Shown piece after piece: positions 17,123 through 25,644 of a stretch of DNA of 64,000 bases. The notes below the pieces were generated by a model that saw nothing but the letters and a program-made list of their open reading frames with translations, searched no databases and was not told the origin of the DNA. Positions within the stretch are counted from its first letter, which is position 1, and each line of letters starts with the position of its first letter. A program made the position numbers and the translations under genes. This DNA is from Opitutia bacterium ISCC 52 (GTDB lineage: Bacteria > Verrucomicrobiota > Verrucomicrobiia > Opitutales > UBA2995): positions 2,747,894 to 2,811,893 of the forward strand of contig CP076040.1 in assembly GCA_014529675.2 (NCBI GenBank), read 5' to 3'.

Positions 17123-18373
17123 ATGAGCAACGAGTCCAACCGCCCATTCAACATCTTTCTCGACCCGGAGGAGATTCAATCTCTGGATAGCATGGAAGGA
17201 GTACCGGCCTACGACCCAGCGGCAGTAGAGGCTCTACCAGGAGAGCAGTTTCTATCCACGCATTGGCAACGATCACTGCATCGAAGCTTGCATTGGGTCG
17301 GCACTATGGCACCTGGAGTCGTGCTGGTCATGATGCTCGCGGTAGCAGGTAGTTTTCTCGCGAATTGGATTGGCAAACAAGCTTTGGGTTTTGAAAGAAG
17401 TCCATTGAGCCCAGTGCTACTAGCCGTCGTCCTAGGCCTTATCATTAGAAACCTGGCTGGTCTTCCCAAAGCCTACGAAAAAGGGCTCCGACTTTGCTTG
17501 CGCTTCATCCTGAGATTCGGGGTCGCTCTGCTAGGTCTGAAATTAAGTATTTCGGCAGTCGGAAAAATTGGACTGAATGCTCTCCCCATCGTCGTTGTCT
17601 GTATTCTGGTGGCCATTGTTGCAGTGTCGTGGTTGAGCAAGCTGGTAAACGTTCCATCGAGACTGGGAAACCTGATCGCAGTTGGAACCAGTATTTGTGG
17701 TGTATCTGCAGTGATAGCGGCGGGAACTGCGACCCGGGCCGACGAAGATGAGATCAGTTACTCAGTAGCCGTTATAACCCTCTTTGGTGTGACAGCGTTA
17801 TTTACCTACCCTTTTCTTGCCCATTGGTTGTTTAACGGTAATCCCGAACAAATTGGCCTCTTTCTTGGAACCGCCATTCATGATACTTCACAAGTTGCCG
17901 GCGTGGCTCTGATGTATCAGCTCTACTACGATTCACCCGTAACGCTTGAGATTGCCGCCACCACAAAACTGGTACGCAATCTATTCATGGGACTGGTTAT
18001 TCCAATCATGGCATTAGTCCATTATAAACGACAAGCCGTTGTCTCAACTGCAAAAGTACCGATCCCCTGGCTTAAGTGGAGCCAGTGGATTCCAACCTTT
18101 CTCATCGGTTTCATAGCCCTGGCAGCATTCCGGTCGATTGGTGACCTGGGCTCGAAACCATTTGGGCTTCTTCATCCAGAAACCTGAACTGCCTTTATTG
18201 ATATCAGCAGCACGACTTCCATATTCCTCCTCTCAACCGCCATTGCGGCAGTAGGTCTCGGCACGAACGTATCCAAACTGAAGGTACTTGGATGGAGACC
18301 TTTGAGCATTGGTTTTTCAGCCGCAATATTAGTCGGCTTAGTTAGCTACGCCCTTGTTATACTTCTTTACTAA
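17123..18373 (+). pseudogene. YeiH/UPF0324-type putative sulfate exporter, interrupted by an in-frame TGA
   Basis: A polytopic membrane protein of the YeiH (UPF0324) family, often annotated as putative sulfate exporter. A soluble N-terminal extension of about 60 residues precedes the helices. GLIIRNLAG, GVALLGLKLS and GTSICGVSAVIAAG are family hallmarks. The frame stops at TGA 18185-18187 after HPET and continues in the same frame for 61 codons to TAA 18371-18373. The continuation includes AAVGLGTNVSKLKVLGWRP, which is the normal YeiH C-terminus. One change, for example TGG to TGA, explains the break. The 354-residue product would lack the last two helices. It could be a pseudogene, readthrough or a sequencing error. 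It is the fourth gene of the transaldolase operon, 11 bases after the threonine-synthase-like gene. Confidence 0.85.
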
Positions 18374-18499
18374 AGGAACATAACATTCCCTGCAGAGTCT
18401 TTAGCGATATCCCTTTCGCTTGACGAGGACCCTATTTGAAGACTTATATCGTCGTGGAGATAACCCTACAGCACCTACCCACAAACACCTGTAAGCGTT

Positions 18500-19783
18500 A
18501 TGAATAGACGCGTTTTTCTAAAATCCTCATTTGCGACTCTGGCGCTCCCTGCCCTGGAGTCCGTTTCATCTGCTTTACCTGCAGCTAACGCTAAAACAAC
18601 GGCTTCCACCGGAGCGCCCATGCGCATGGTGTGTGTGGGCAACTCATTTGGCATGTATCCGAAGAAATTCTTTCCGAAAGAAACCGGTAAGAACTACCAG
18701 ATGACCCACCTGCTTTCTCCACTGGAAAAGCACCGGAAAGACTTAACGGTATTCTCACACCTCGATCACGATATCAAAGGCGGGCACTTCTCGGTTCACT
18801 CATTCCTGAGTGGCGTCAAAATGGGAGATGCGAAGGGTATGCCTGAAGGCAATATCAGCATCGATCAACGAGCGGCTGAATACGTTGGGGCCGAAACTCG
18901 CTTCCCCTCTCTGACCATTGGCTCCGAAGACGGACTTCATGGAGGATGCCACATGTGCTGGACACGCACTGGCGTTCGCGTGCCACCGATTACGGGCCCA
19001 CGAGAACTATTTCGAAAATTGTTTATCAACGAAGGTGCTCATGCACAGGAGCAGGCCGCTGACACTTTCGACCTTCGGGGTTCAATCCTCGATGCCATTG
19101 GAGAAGAGGCAAAAAGCCTGGAACACCGCCTGAGTGGCCAGGATCGAGAGAAACTCGATGAATATTTCACATCCGTTCGTGATGTGGAGACCAACCTGGA
19201 ACTCGACAAGCGCTGGTCGAAAGTCCCCAAACCCGATGCTCCGTTTTCAATTCCTGAAGACCGTAGCCTCGTGGAAGACATCCCAGTGCTTTACGATTTA
19301 ATTGCCATTGCCCTCAAAACGGACTCCACACGTGTCGCTTCCTTCGAAATGGCCGGCACGGGTTTTGACACCTCTTTCTTCGGCTACATTTCAGGATATC
19401 ACTTCCTGTCGCATCACGGCCAAAAGCCGGACAAGATTGAAAAACTGATAGAGATCGAGTATTACCAGATGCAACAACTGGCGCGCTTTTTCGACACGCT
19501 TAAATCGATTAAAGAGCCCGACTCGAATGGAAGCCTGTTTGATAATAGCATGATCCTTTTTGGAAGTGGCATGGGTAATGCCAATTCCCATGTAAACGTA
19601 GACCTCCCTATCATGCTGGCCGGCGGCGGATTCAAGCTGGGAGAACACAAGAGCTATCCGAAAGAAAGAAGCAAACGGGTTCCATTGTGCAACCTCTACC
19701 TGTCCATGCTGCAACGCTTTGGAGTTAAAACGGATTTCTTTGGCACAAGCACCGGAACCATTCCGGATCTGGAAGTCGCATGA
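18500..19783 (+). CDS. DUF1552 secreted protein
   Basis: 427 residues. A Tat-like signal is present (NRRVFLKSS, then a mild hydrophobic stretch to about residue 30). DUF1552 proteins of Planctomycetes, Verrucomicrobia and myxobacteria resemble the alkaline-phosphatase/DUF1501 fold; their biochemical role is unknown. Here FSHLDHDIKGGHFSVHSFLSG, CWTRTGVRVPP, LDEYFTSVRDVE and ILFGSGMGNANSHVNVDLP are the characteristic blocks, several rich in His and Asp. It overlaps the following c-heme protein gene by four bases (ATGA), indicating translational coupling, and the same pair recurs at 25.6-29.4 kb. The two proteins probably act together in the periplasm. Confidence 0.88.
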   Translation: MNRRVFLKSSFATLALPALESVSSALPAANAKTTASTGAPMRMVCVGNSFGMYPKKFFPKETGKNYQMTHLLSPLEKHRKDLTVFSHLDHDIKGGHFSVHSFLSGVKMGDAKGMPEGNISIDQRAAEYVGAETRFPSLTIGSEDGLHGGCHMCWTRTGVRVPPITGPRELFRKLFINEGAHAQEQAADTFDLRGSILDAIGEEAKSLEHRLSGQDREKLDEYFTSVRDVETNLELDKRWSKVPKPDAPFSIPEDRSLVEDIPVLYDLIAIALKTDSTRVASFEMAGTGFDTSFFGYISGYHFLSHHGQKPDKIEKLIEIEYYQMQQLARFFDTLKSIKEPDSNGSLFDNSMILFGSGMGNANSHVNVDLPIMLAGGGFKLGEHKSYPKERSKRVPLCNLYLSMLQRFGVKTDFFGTSTGTIPDLEVA

Positions 19784-22269
19784 ACTTGAGAGTTGGTTTA
19801 CTACTAGGCTGCCTGATCGGCAGTTTCTTACCGCTTGCTGAAGGTCGTGAAGACGAGCCGAAGCTGGATGCAGCTTCCTTCAATGCTCACATCCAACCCT
19901 TCCTGAAAGAATACTGCATCCAATGCCATGGACCGGATAAGCAAAAAGGAGACCGACGTTTTGACTCGTTGGCGTATCCGATAGCTGACGACAATGCCCT
20001 CATAGATTTCCAGGACATTCTGGATCTGATGAATCTGGGTGACATGCCACCGGAAGAAGAGGCACAACCGAGCGCAGACGACAGAAAAGCCATTATTAAT
20101 TGGCTCTCTGAGGCCGTGAAAGATGCGTTCGAATCCAAATCGTTTACGGGAGGTGAAACCGTCCTGCGTCGCCTCAACCACAGGGAGTACCTCAATACCA
20201 TAACCGATCTATTCCAGATGGATATGAGTATGTTCGATCCCACGGAAGCTTTCCCGGGAGAACGACTCGTCGAACATCAAGACAATGTGGGCGACACCCT
20301 CGTCACCTCCGGGTATTTATTAAATCGATACATTGAGGCGGCTGATAAAATTGTAGAAAAAGCATTCCCTTTCCAAGAGAAACCCGAACCCCAGTCCTGG
20401 GTCTTCAATAAAGACTTTGAACAACAGTCCGAATTAAACAAGCGCCACATGACTGCTCACGGTCAGCGCTATTTAAATATCTACGAAGCTCCCAATACAG
20501 TTCGGCGCTTTGGAGCTTATGCACCTCTATACGACTTTATTGAAGGGGTTCCAGAAGGCGGCGTTTACAGAATCAGGATACAGGCAGAAGCCGTAAACCG
20601 CTTTCACAACTTCGACCGCAAGAAAGTCATCAATGATCCGGAGGAGCCCATGATGCTCCAGGTAATTCCTTCACATCAGCGCTTCGGCAGTCTTCACCTC
20701 CCTCAACCCTTTGCGCCAGACCTGGGAACATTCGCACTCTCGGACGATGGGCCTGCCTGGTATGAAACGGACGCCTGGCTCGATAAGGGATTCGCACCAC
20801 GGTTTATCTATTTGAATGGATCGATGAATATCCGACCTGCATTCCGTGAGGTAACCGGTCTGATCAAAAAGAACCCTCCGCCCGGAGTTCCCCCTGAAGA
20901 GCTGGAAGAGGATTACATGGCAGTTGCGGTTAAGCATGGTGGCATTCCCCACATAAGAATCCATGAAGTCCAGGTGGAAGGACCGTTCTACCCTGAATGG
21001 CCCACCAAGACCTGGAAGACCATTATTGGGAAGCGCGCGTTCAATAAGAAATATACCTGCCATATAATCCAGGAATTTGCCACACGTGCATACAGACGCC
21101 CAGCTCGAAAAGATGAAGTCAATCGCTTGATACGAGTGGTGGATGCCCGACTCTCAAAAGGACACGCTCCCTTTGAAGCAATGAAGGATGGATTAAAAGC
21201 TGTTCTATGTTCACCCGCCTTTCTTTACCTGGAAGAGGAAACTCAATCTAGAAAAGCTGACCAAATCTCGAATTACGGTTTAGCTTCCAGACTCTCCTAC
21301 TTCCTATGGGGATCCATGCCGGACGAGGAGCTACTCAACTTAGCTCGTCGAAAACGTATCAACCGTCCCTCCGTTCTGCGTGAGCAAATGGATCGCATGT
21401 TGGCCGATTCACGCTCAGACCGATTTATTACAGGGTTTCTCGATAGTTGGTTGACCTTGCGCAGTCTAGGCGATGCCCCACCCGACAGAGGGAAGTTTGA
21501 GTTCTACTATACGGAGAACCTGGAAGATGCTATGCGCAAGGAAACCGAGCTCTATACAAGGCACATGCTGGAGGAGAACTTGAGCCTCACCCACTTCCTC
21601 GACTCCAACTTCACCTTCGCCAACGAAGCATTGGCCACCATTTACGACTGGGATGACATTGAGGGTGACGAGTTCCGAAAAGTCGAAGTTAGTGATCCTA
21701 AACGAGGAGGATTGCTGGGGCAGGCTAGCATACTAACCGTCACCGCGAACGGAGTAGATACTTCACCTGTCCTTCGTGGAGTTTGGCTATTGGAAAATCT
21801 ACTCGGCACACCTCCCTCTCCACCACCTCCTGATGTAGAACCCTTGGATCCAGATGTTCGCGGAGCGACTTCCATTCGAGAGCAATTGAGTAAGCATCGT
21901 GAAACGGCCACCTGCTATGATTGTCACCGTAAGATTGATCCACTGGGATTCGCACTGGAAAATTTTGATGCCGTAGGACAATGGCGCGACCAATATGAAG
22001 ACAAGCTGGAAATTGATTCATCGGGAGAACTCCCAAGTGGTGAATCTTTTAATAATATCGTAGAATTCAAAAACGCGATATTAGGCAAACAGGAGTTATT
22101 CAGTCGGGCACTCACCAATAAAATGCTGTCCTATGCACTGGGTCGACGATTGGAAATTACGGATCGTCCAGAAGTAGATCGTATCCTCGATACCTTAGCG
22201 GAAGAGGGAAACGGATTCAGGGACCTTGTTTATCTAGTGATCACGAGTGAAGCGTTTGGGAGCCCTTGA
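19780..22269 (+). CDS. c-type cytochrome domain protein with DUF1587-DUF1595-DUF1592-DUF1588-DUF1585
   Basis: 829 residues with a signal peptide at about 1-22. The planctomycete-type cytochrome domain has CIQCH at 46-50, a covalent heme site. VLRRLNHREYLNTITDLF marks DUF1587. RRPARKDEVNRLI, LASRLSYFLWGSMPDEEL and RGGLLGQASILTVTANGVDTSPVLRG mark DUF1595, DUF1592 and DUF1588. CYDCHRKIDPLGFALENFD near the C-terminus is a second CxxCH and begins the DUF1588/1585 junction. It is therefore probably a periplasmic redox protein. Its start overlaps the DUF1552 stop by four bases. The function of this pair is not established; PVC genomes with many sulfatases and glycan genes often encode several copies. 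Confidence 0.9.
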   Translation: MNLRVGLLLGCLIGSFLPLAEGREDEPKLDAASFNAHIQPFLKEYCIQCHGPDKQKGDRRFDSLAYPIADDNALIDFQDILDLMNLGDMPPEEEAQPSADDRKAIINWLSEAVKDAFESKSFTGGETVLRRLNHREYLNTITDLFQMDMSMFDPTEAFPGERLVEHQDNVGDTLVTSGYLLNRYIEAADKIVEKAFPFQEKPEPQSWVFNKDFEQQSELNKRHMTAHGQRYLNIYEAPNTVRRFGAYAPLYDFIEGVPEGGVYRIRIQAEAVNRFHNFDRKKVINDPEEPMMLQVIPSHQRFGSLHLPQPFAPDLGTFALSDDGPAWYETDAWLDKGFAPRFIYLNGSMNIRPAFREVTGLIKKNPPPGVPPEELEEDYMAVAVKHGGIPHIRIHEVQVEGPFYPEWPTKTWKTIIGKRAFNKKYTCHIIQEFATRAYRRPARKDEVNRLIRVVDARLSKGHAPFEAMKDGLKAVLCSPAFLYLEEETQSRKADQISNYGLASRLSYFLWGSMPDEELLNLARRKRINRPSVLREQMDRMLADSRSDRFITGFLDSWLTLRSLGDAPPDRGKFEFYYTENLEDAMRKETELYTRHMLEENLSLTHFLDSNFTFANEALATIYDWDDIEGDEFRKVEVSDPKRGGLLGQASILTVTANGVDTSPVLRGVWLLENLLGTPPSPPPPDVEPLDPDVRGATSIREQLSKHRETATCYDCHRKIDPLGFALENFDAVGQWRDQYEDKLEIDSSGELPSGESFNNIVEFKNAILGKQELFSRALTNKMLSYALGRRLEITDRPEVDRILDTLAEEGNGFRDLVYLVITSEAFGSP

Positions 22270-22305
22270 TGGAATAAAGTGACGCTGGCCTCACTGTAGT
22301 TGTAT

Positions 22306-22454
22306 TTTTCAGGAACCGCAAAAAGCACAGAAGGCACAAAATGTCGCTACCGCTGGTTCATGTTCGAACCAAGAATTATAATTTCAGGAAGAAATCTATA
22401 GATATCAGATCAACGTGATTTTAACTACTTTTGTGGATTTTGTGGTTTCATAAC
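22306..22454. repeat. Interspersed inverted repeat, family AACCACAA-AAGCAC (copy 1)
   Basis: The left arm (AGGAACCGCAAAAAGCACAG onward, to about 22341) and the right arm (TTTTGTGG...TGTGGTTTCA, 22428-22450) are imperfect reverse complements around a unique centre of about 85 bases. A second, shorter copy with better-matched arms lies at 47405-47481. No ORF is associated. Confidence 0.7.
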
Positions 22455-22546
22455 CATTTTGCATCAAACACAGGCAAGATGCCAAATCCTTATACACAAC
22501 TATCTGGCTTTTATAGACACGTTAAATTTTAAGTGCCGAAATTCTA

Positions 22547-22619
22547 TGTAGGATGGGAGTTTGCTCCCGAGTTAGCTGTTTTTGGGTTAGTTGAATCGGG
22601 AGCAAGCTCCCATCCTACA
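22547..22619. repeat. REP-like hairpin, GTAGGA...GCTCCCGA family (copy A)
   Basis: The left arm starts TGTAGGATGGGAG and reads on through TTGCTCCCGA. The right arm TCGGGAGCAAGCTCCC followed by ATCCTACA is its reverse complement, with 23 of 24 positions matching across a loop of about 25 bases. Each arm also contains a small internal stem. The layout is that of bacterial REP/BIME elements. A close relative sits at 40307-40379. Confidence 0.8.
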
Positions 22620-22636
22620 ATTTATAAGTTTCTGCA

Positions 22637-22709
22637 CTGTAGGAGCGGGTTTATCCCGCGATTATTGGGTAGCTGTCCGAGCAATCGGGGCGTAAAGCCC
22701 CTCCTACAG
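22637..22709. repeat. REP-like hairpin, GTAGGAGCGGG family (copy B)
   Basis: The outer arms CTGTAGGAG and CTCCTACAG pair. Each arm carries its own stem: GCGGG-TTTAT-CCCGC on the left and GGGGC-GTAAA-GCCCC on the right. Same general design as the neighbouring hairpin but with different inner bases, so the two are probably diverged members of one family. Confidence 0.8.
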
Positions 22710-22777
22710 CTGAGGCAAAACAACAATAAAAAGTTATGTATAAGGCTCAGCAAGATGCCTGTGCTACTTCAATTAAA

Positions 22778-23318
22778 CTACCCATGCTGCTCCACAATCT
22801 CCGAATAAAGCTCACTGAACATCAACCATTGATCATTCTTCAAGTTGGGGTCATTGGATCGCGCGATATTCAAGCTGATCTGAAGTTTTTTTAAGAGCCG
22901 TGTCGAAACGACTTTTTGTGCACCCATACTCAGCCATCACTAACTTCCTAAGCGGTCCAGTGAAATACGGCTCCACCCGAATGTATTCATAGATACTTTG
23001 AACCAAAGGATCCAGCTCGGAGACTGGAACATGATTGTTTGGGTAGTGCTCCTCACACAGATACTCCATATCCATTATCACCGCGTCGCCACCTGGAATT
23101 TTGCCGTAAAAGAACTCATCTGGAAATGTGTTTGGAATCTCATTCTTCCAGGTCCACACAGCAATGATCTTCGGACTCCAACCTCCCTCTTTGGGCTTTT
23201 CCTCCGACAGATCTACATTGTCCCAGAGAGAAGGATGGGGAGAACCTTTGCTTCCAAAAATTGAAACGATCTTGTTTTCGAATACAAATTCACAGGCTTC
23301 TTCGAAGGTTTTGATCAT
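22778..23318 (-). pseudogene. AlkZ-related (YcaQ-like) winged-helix protein, frameshifted at an A7 run
   Basis: The frame from the ATG at 23318 (MIKTFEEACEFVFENK) runs to a TGA at 22851 and gives 155 residues. It contains FGSKGSPHPSLWDNVD, AVWTWKNEIPN, EFFYGKIPGGDAV and KSRFDTALKK, which I recognise as the AlkZ-related family seen in PVC bacteria. The last residues after ALKK are not family-like. One base downstream in phase the same strand encodes LQISLNIARSNDPNLKN through SELYSEIVEQHG and stops at TAG 22778-22780. That is the expected C-terminus. Removing one base from the homopolymer at 22886-22892 gives a clean ORF of 179 residues. So this is a frameshift mutation, transcriptional slippage on A7, or a sequencing error. 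Function is unproven; the AlkZ link suggests DNA binding. Confidence 0.75.
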
Positions 23319-23434
23319 AGAAGATGAAGTTGAACTGATTGCGAGTCTGAGATCAAGCAAGTGCCTATAAGGGATTGATATCTAAGAGTTACTCCGTCAG
23401 ATTCCTTCACTGATTTCGCCGGAACTGTTTATCT

Positions 23435-24769
23435 ATGAAAAAGCTAATTCTCATTCTCTTGCTGCTTGCCCTGAACAGCTTATTTTCCGCTACAGAGCGC
23501 CCGAACATCATCCTGATGATGGCAGATGATCTGGGTTATGAAACCGTCAGTGCGAATGGAGGGGCTCCCTACAAGACACCTGTCCTAGACAAACTGGCCG
23601 CCGAGGGACTTCGATTTACTAATTGTGTTGCCCAGCCTCTCTGCACACCCACACGTGTGAAAGTAATGACCGGACGCTATAGTTTTCGCAATTATGTAGG
23701 CTTTGGTATTTTGGATCCTCGAGAAACTACCTTTGGAAACTTAATGCGCGACGCGGGTTATGCGACCTGCATCACGGGCAAGTGGCAGCTCGGACGTGAT
23801 CGTAAGTTAATCGATGGTTTTGGCTTTGATGAATACTGTCTCTGGTGGTTGGAAAACAAATCAGCTCGCTACAACAACGTGGGTGAGCTCATCCAAAACG
23901 GAGAAGTGCTTCCGGGTGGAAATGGCGAATATGGACCGGATGTGGTGAGTAATTTTATGCTCGATTTTATCACCCGCCACAAAGACGAGCCGTTCTTCTG
24001 CTACTACCCGATGATTCTAACTCATAATCCCTTTGAGCTGACACCCGATTCTCCCCCGGGCATGACCATGGAGTCACCCGAACTCGACCGCATGGCGGGC
24101 ATGGTAGCTTATACCGATAAAATTATGGGTCGCGTCGTAGATCACCTGGAAACGTTAGGAATTCGCGACAACACGGTCATTTTGTTTATTGGGGATAACG
24201 GAACGAATAAACAAATACTTGGAGGCCGTGTGGGTAAACAAGACTGGCCCGGTGCAAAGGGAAGCAACTTTGTAGAAATGGGAATGCGAGTCCCACTGAT
24301 AGTGAGTTATCCGGCAGGTGGGGTCAGTGGAGCCGTTTATAATGATCCCGTTGATTTGTCCGACTTTCTTCCAACCTTCACAGAACTAGGACAAGCCAAA
24401 CTCCCCAAAACGCTTCAACTCGATGGTCATAGTTTCGCTGGACGCTTAACCGGCGATAAAAATTACACTCCTCATCCGTGGGCCTATGTGGGCTACTACG
24501 GCAAGAAACGCGGGAATATGTCGCACTTTGCGAGAGACATCCGATTTAAGCTGTATGAAGGAGGATACTTCTACGATTTTGTACAAGATCCCCAGCACGC
24601 TTATCCGATTGACCTCAAGTCAGCTGGAAATAAAGCCAAAGCCTCTTATAAGAAATTGAGTGCTGTTTTGGAAGATCTGAAGAGTCAAATTCCAGCTGGA
24701 GATGAATTTGCCGGAAACGCAACCACCGTAATCGCAACCAAGCCGGGTATGCAAAACGTCAAACGCTAA
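23435..24769 (+). CDS. Secreted sulfatase (arylsulfatase A-like, short)
   Basis: 444 residues with a signal peptide at about 1-19. The metal DD is at 31-32 and the formylglycine motif CTPTR at 70-74 (Cys70). LFIGDNGTNKQILGG and GSNFVEMGMRVPLIVSYPAGG complete the site. It is shorter than most relatives here because the C-terminal subdomain is reduced, and the usual ELYDL-DP-E motif is replaced by KLYEGGYFYDFVQDPQ. No adjacent gene is clearly co-transcribed: upstream is the frameshifted AlkZ-like gene in the opposite direction and downstream is a convergent PL14-like gene. Periplasmic or extracellular; substrate unknown. Confidence 0.9.
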   Translation: MKKLILILLLLALNSLFSATERPNIILMMADDLGYETVSANGGAPYKTPVLDKLAAEGLRFTNCVAQPLCTPTRVKVMTGRYSFRNYVGFGILDPRETTFGNLMRDAGYATCITGKWQLGRDRKLIDGFGFDEYCLWWLENKSARYNNVGELIQNGEVLPGGNGEYGPDVVSNFMLDFITRHKDEPFFCYYPMILTHNPFELTPDSPPGMTMESPELDRMAGMVAYTDKIMGRVVDHLETLGIRDNTVILFIGDNGTNKQILGGRVGKQDWPGAKGSNFVEMGMRVPLIVSYPAGGVSGAVYNDPVDLSDFLPTFTELGQAKLPKTLQLDGHSFAGRLTGDKNYTPHPWAYVGYYGKKRGNMSHFARDIRFKLYEGGYFYDFVQDPQHAYPIDLKSAGNKAKASYKKLSAVLEDLKSQIPAGDEFAGNATTVIATKPGMQNVKR

Positions 24770-24822
24770 TTCGGGAGCGAAGCGACTCAATAGCAGGATT
24801 CATTTTAACAGGAACGGTTTTC

Positions 24823-25644
24823 TTATTCTCCAAGCTTAGACCGAACCCGCTTTCCCCGATAAACAGCAATATTATCAAAGTAGGCATGCACGTCCGTATA
24901 ATTGCCTTGGGAATCACGGGGCGCCCAATGAGGCTCATGACCGCCATGGAAGGTACTGAAGAGAAAGGTACTTATTAAAGACGCTTCTCCATCGTCGGCT
25001 CGAAACTGCACATCATCATGCTGAATAACGGATTTTCCATCTATATAAACATGGGCGAAGCCTTCGTCCTCAGTAGGATCCTCATTTAATTTAACGTGTA
25101 ACGAAATGGCATAGTATCGATCCTTCTCAAAATTGAAATCCGGAGCGTAAACACTGACCCCATATTGTCTGTCCTTATTCTGACAATACACGTAGGATTT
25201 GACTGTCCCTTCTTCCTTAAAAGTCACTCGTGCACTCCAACCTTCCGGTTCCATGGTCTTGCCACCTGTTATCGGCACATCAGGTCCCAAACCATGGAGC
25301 TTGCCACCTTTCACGAACTGAAAGTCAGCATCAAACTTCACGTCGTAATTCAGTGTATATTCCAACCCTCTCTCGCCCATCCTATACCTGGCAGTCACAC
25401 GCTTGCTTCCTCGTTCGTACCCTGCATAGGTCGTTTTCAAAGCTCGACTATGGTGGACTCCTTGATTCTCAACGACCTCCAACTGATCCTTGCTGATAAG
25501 AAGCTCATAAAGACCATTTTCCTGGGGAACTTCAAATGTCTCCCGGAATACAGGATCTCCTATTTCATTTCCTGTAGCCGCAGTTCCAACAATCAAACAA
25601 GCAATGATCCAACAACTAATCCATCTCATGCCACGAATAACCAT
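24823..25644 (-). CDS. Secreted polysaccharide-lyase family 14-like protein
   Basis: 273 residues; the first ATG is 25644 and a second at 25629 also gives a good signal peptide (about 1-25). The mature domain has the jelly-roll pattern of PL14 alginate/glucuronan lyases: YTLNYDVKFDADFQFVKGGKL, GPDVPITGG, GWSARVTFKEEG, KDRYYAISLHVKLN, AHVYIDGKS, FLFSTFHGGH followed by HWAPRD, and YFDNIAVYRG. Its start overlaps the stop of the DUF1592-type gene by one base, so it belongs to the leftward DUF1552 - DUF1592 - PL14-like operon. That links the c-heme pair to polysaccharide breakdown. Enzymatic activity is inferred from fold only. Confidence 0.75.
   Translation of the reverse strand: MVIRGMRWISCWIIACLIVGTAATGNEIGDPVFRETFEVPQENGLYELLISKDQLEVVENQGVHHSRALKTTYAGYERGSKRVTARYRMGERGLEYTLNYDVKFDADFQFVKGGKLHGLGPDVPITGGKTMEPEGWSARVTFKEEGTVKSYVYCQNKDRQYGVSVYAPDFNFEKDRYYAISLHVKLNEDPTEDEGFAHVYIDGKSVIQHDDVQFRADDGEASLISTFLFSTFHGGHEPHWAPRDSQGNYTDVHAYFDNIAVYRGKRVRSKLGE

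Larger units (their letters stand above)
22470..22767. repeat. Composite palindromic repeat island
   Basis: The island is bounded by two halves of the ACAGGCAAGATGCCTGT element: ACAGGCAAGATGCC at 22470-22483 and GCAAGATGCCTGTGCTAC at 22750-22767. Just inside lie CCTTATACACAAC (22488-22500) and GTTATGTATAAGG (about 22733-22745), which are reverse complements except for one base. Two REP-like hairpins are nested inside. The arrangement looks like one element inserted into another, or a non-coding miniature element. There is no gene inside. Confidence 0.65.

Noticed and set aside
18185-18187. Selenocysteine codon in the exporter
   Set aside because: The family has no Cys or selenocysteine at this site and no SECIS-like hairpin with the right spacing is apparent.
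22306-22767. CRISPR array
   Set aside because: Repeats are palindromic and of different families, not direct repeats with uniform spacers, and no cas gene is present.
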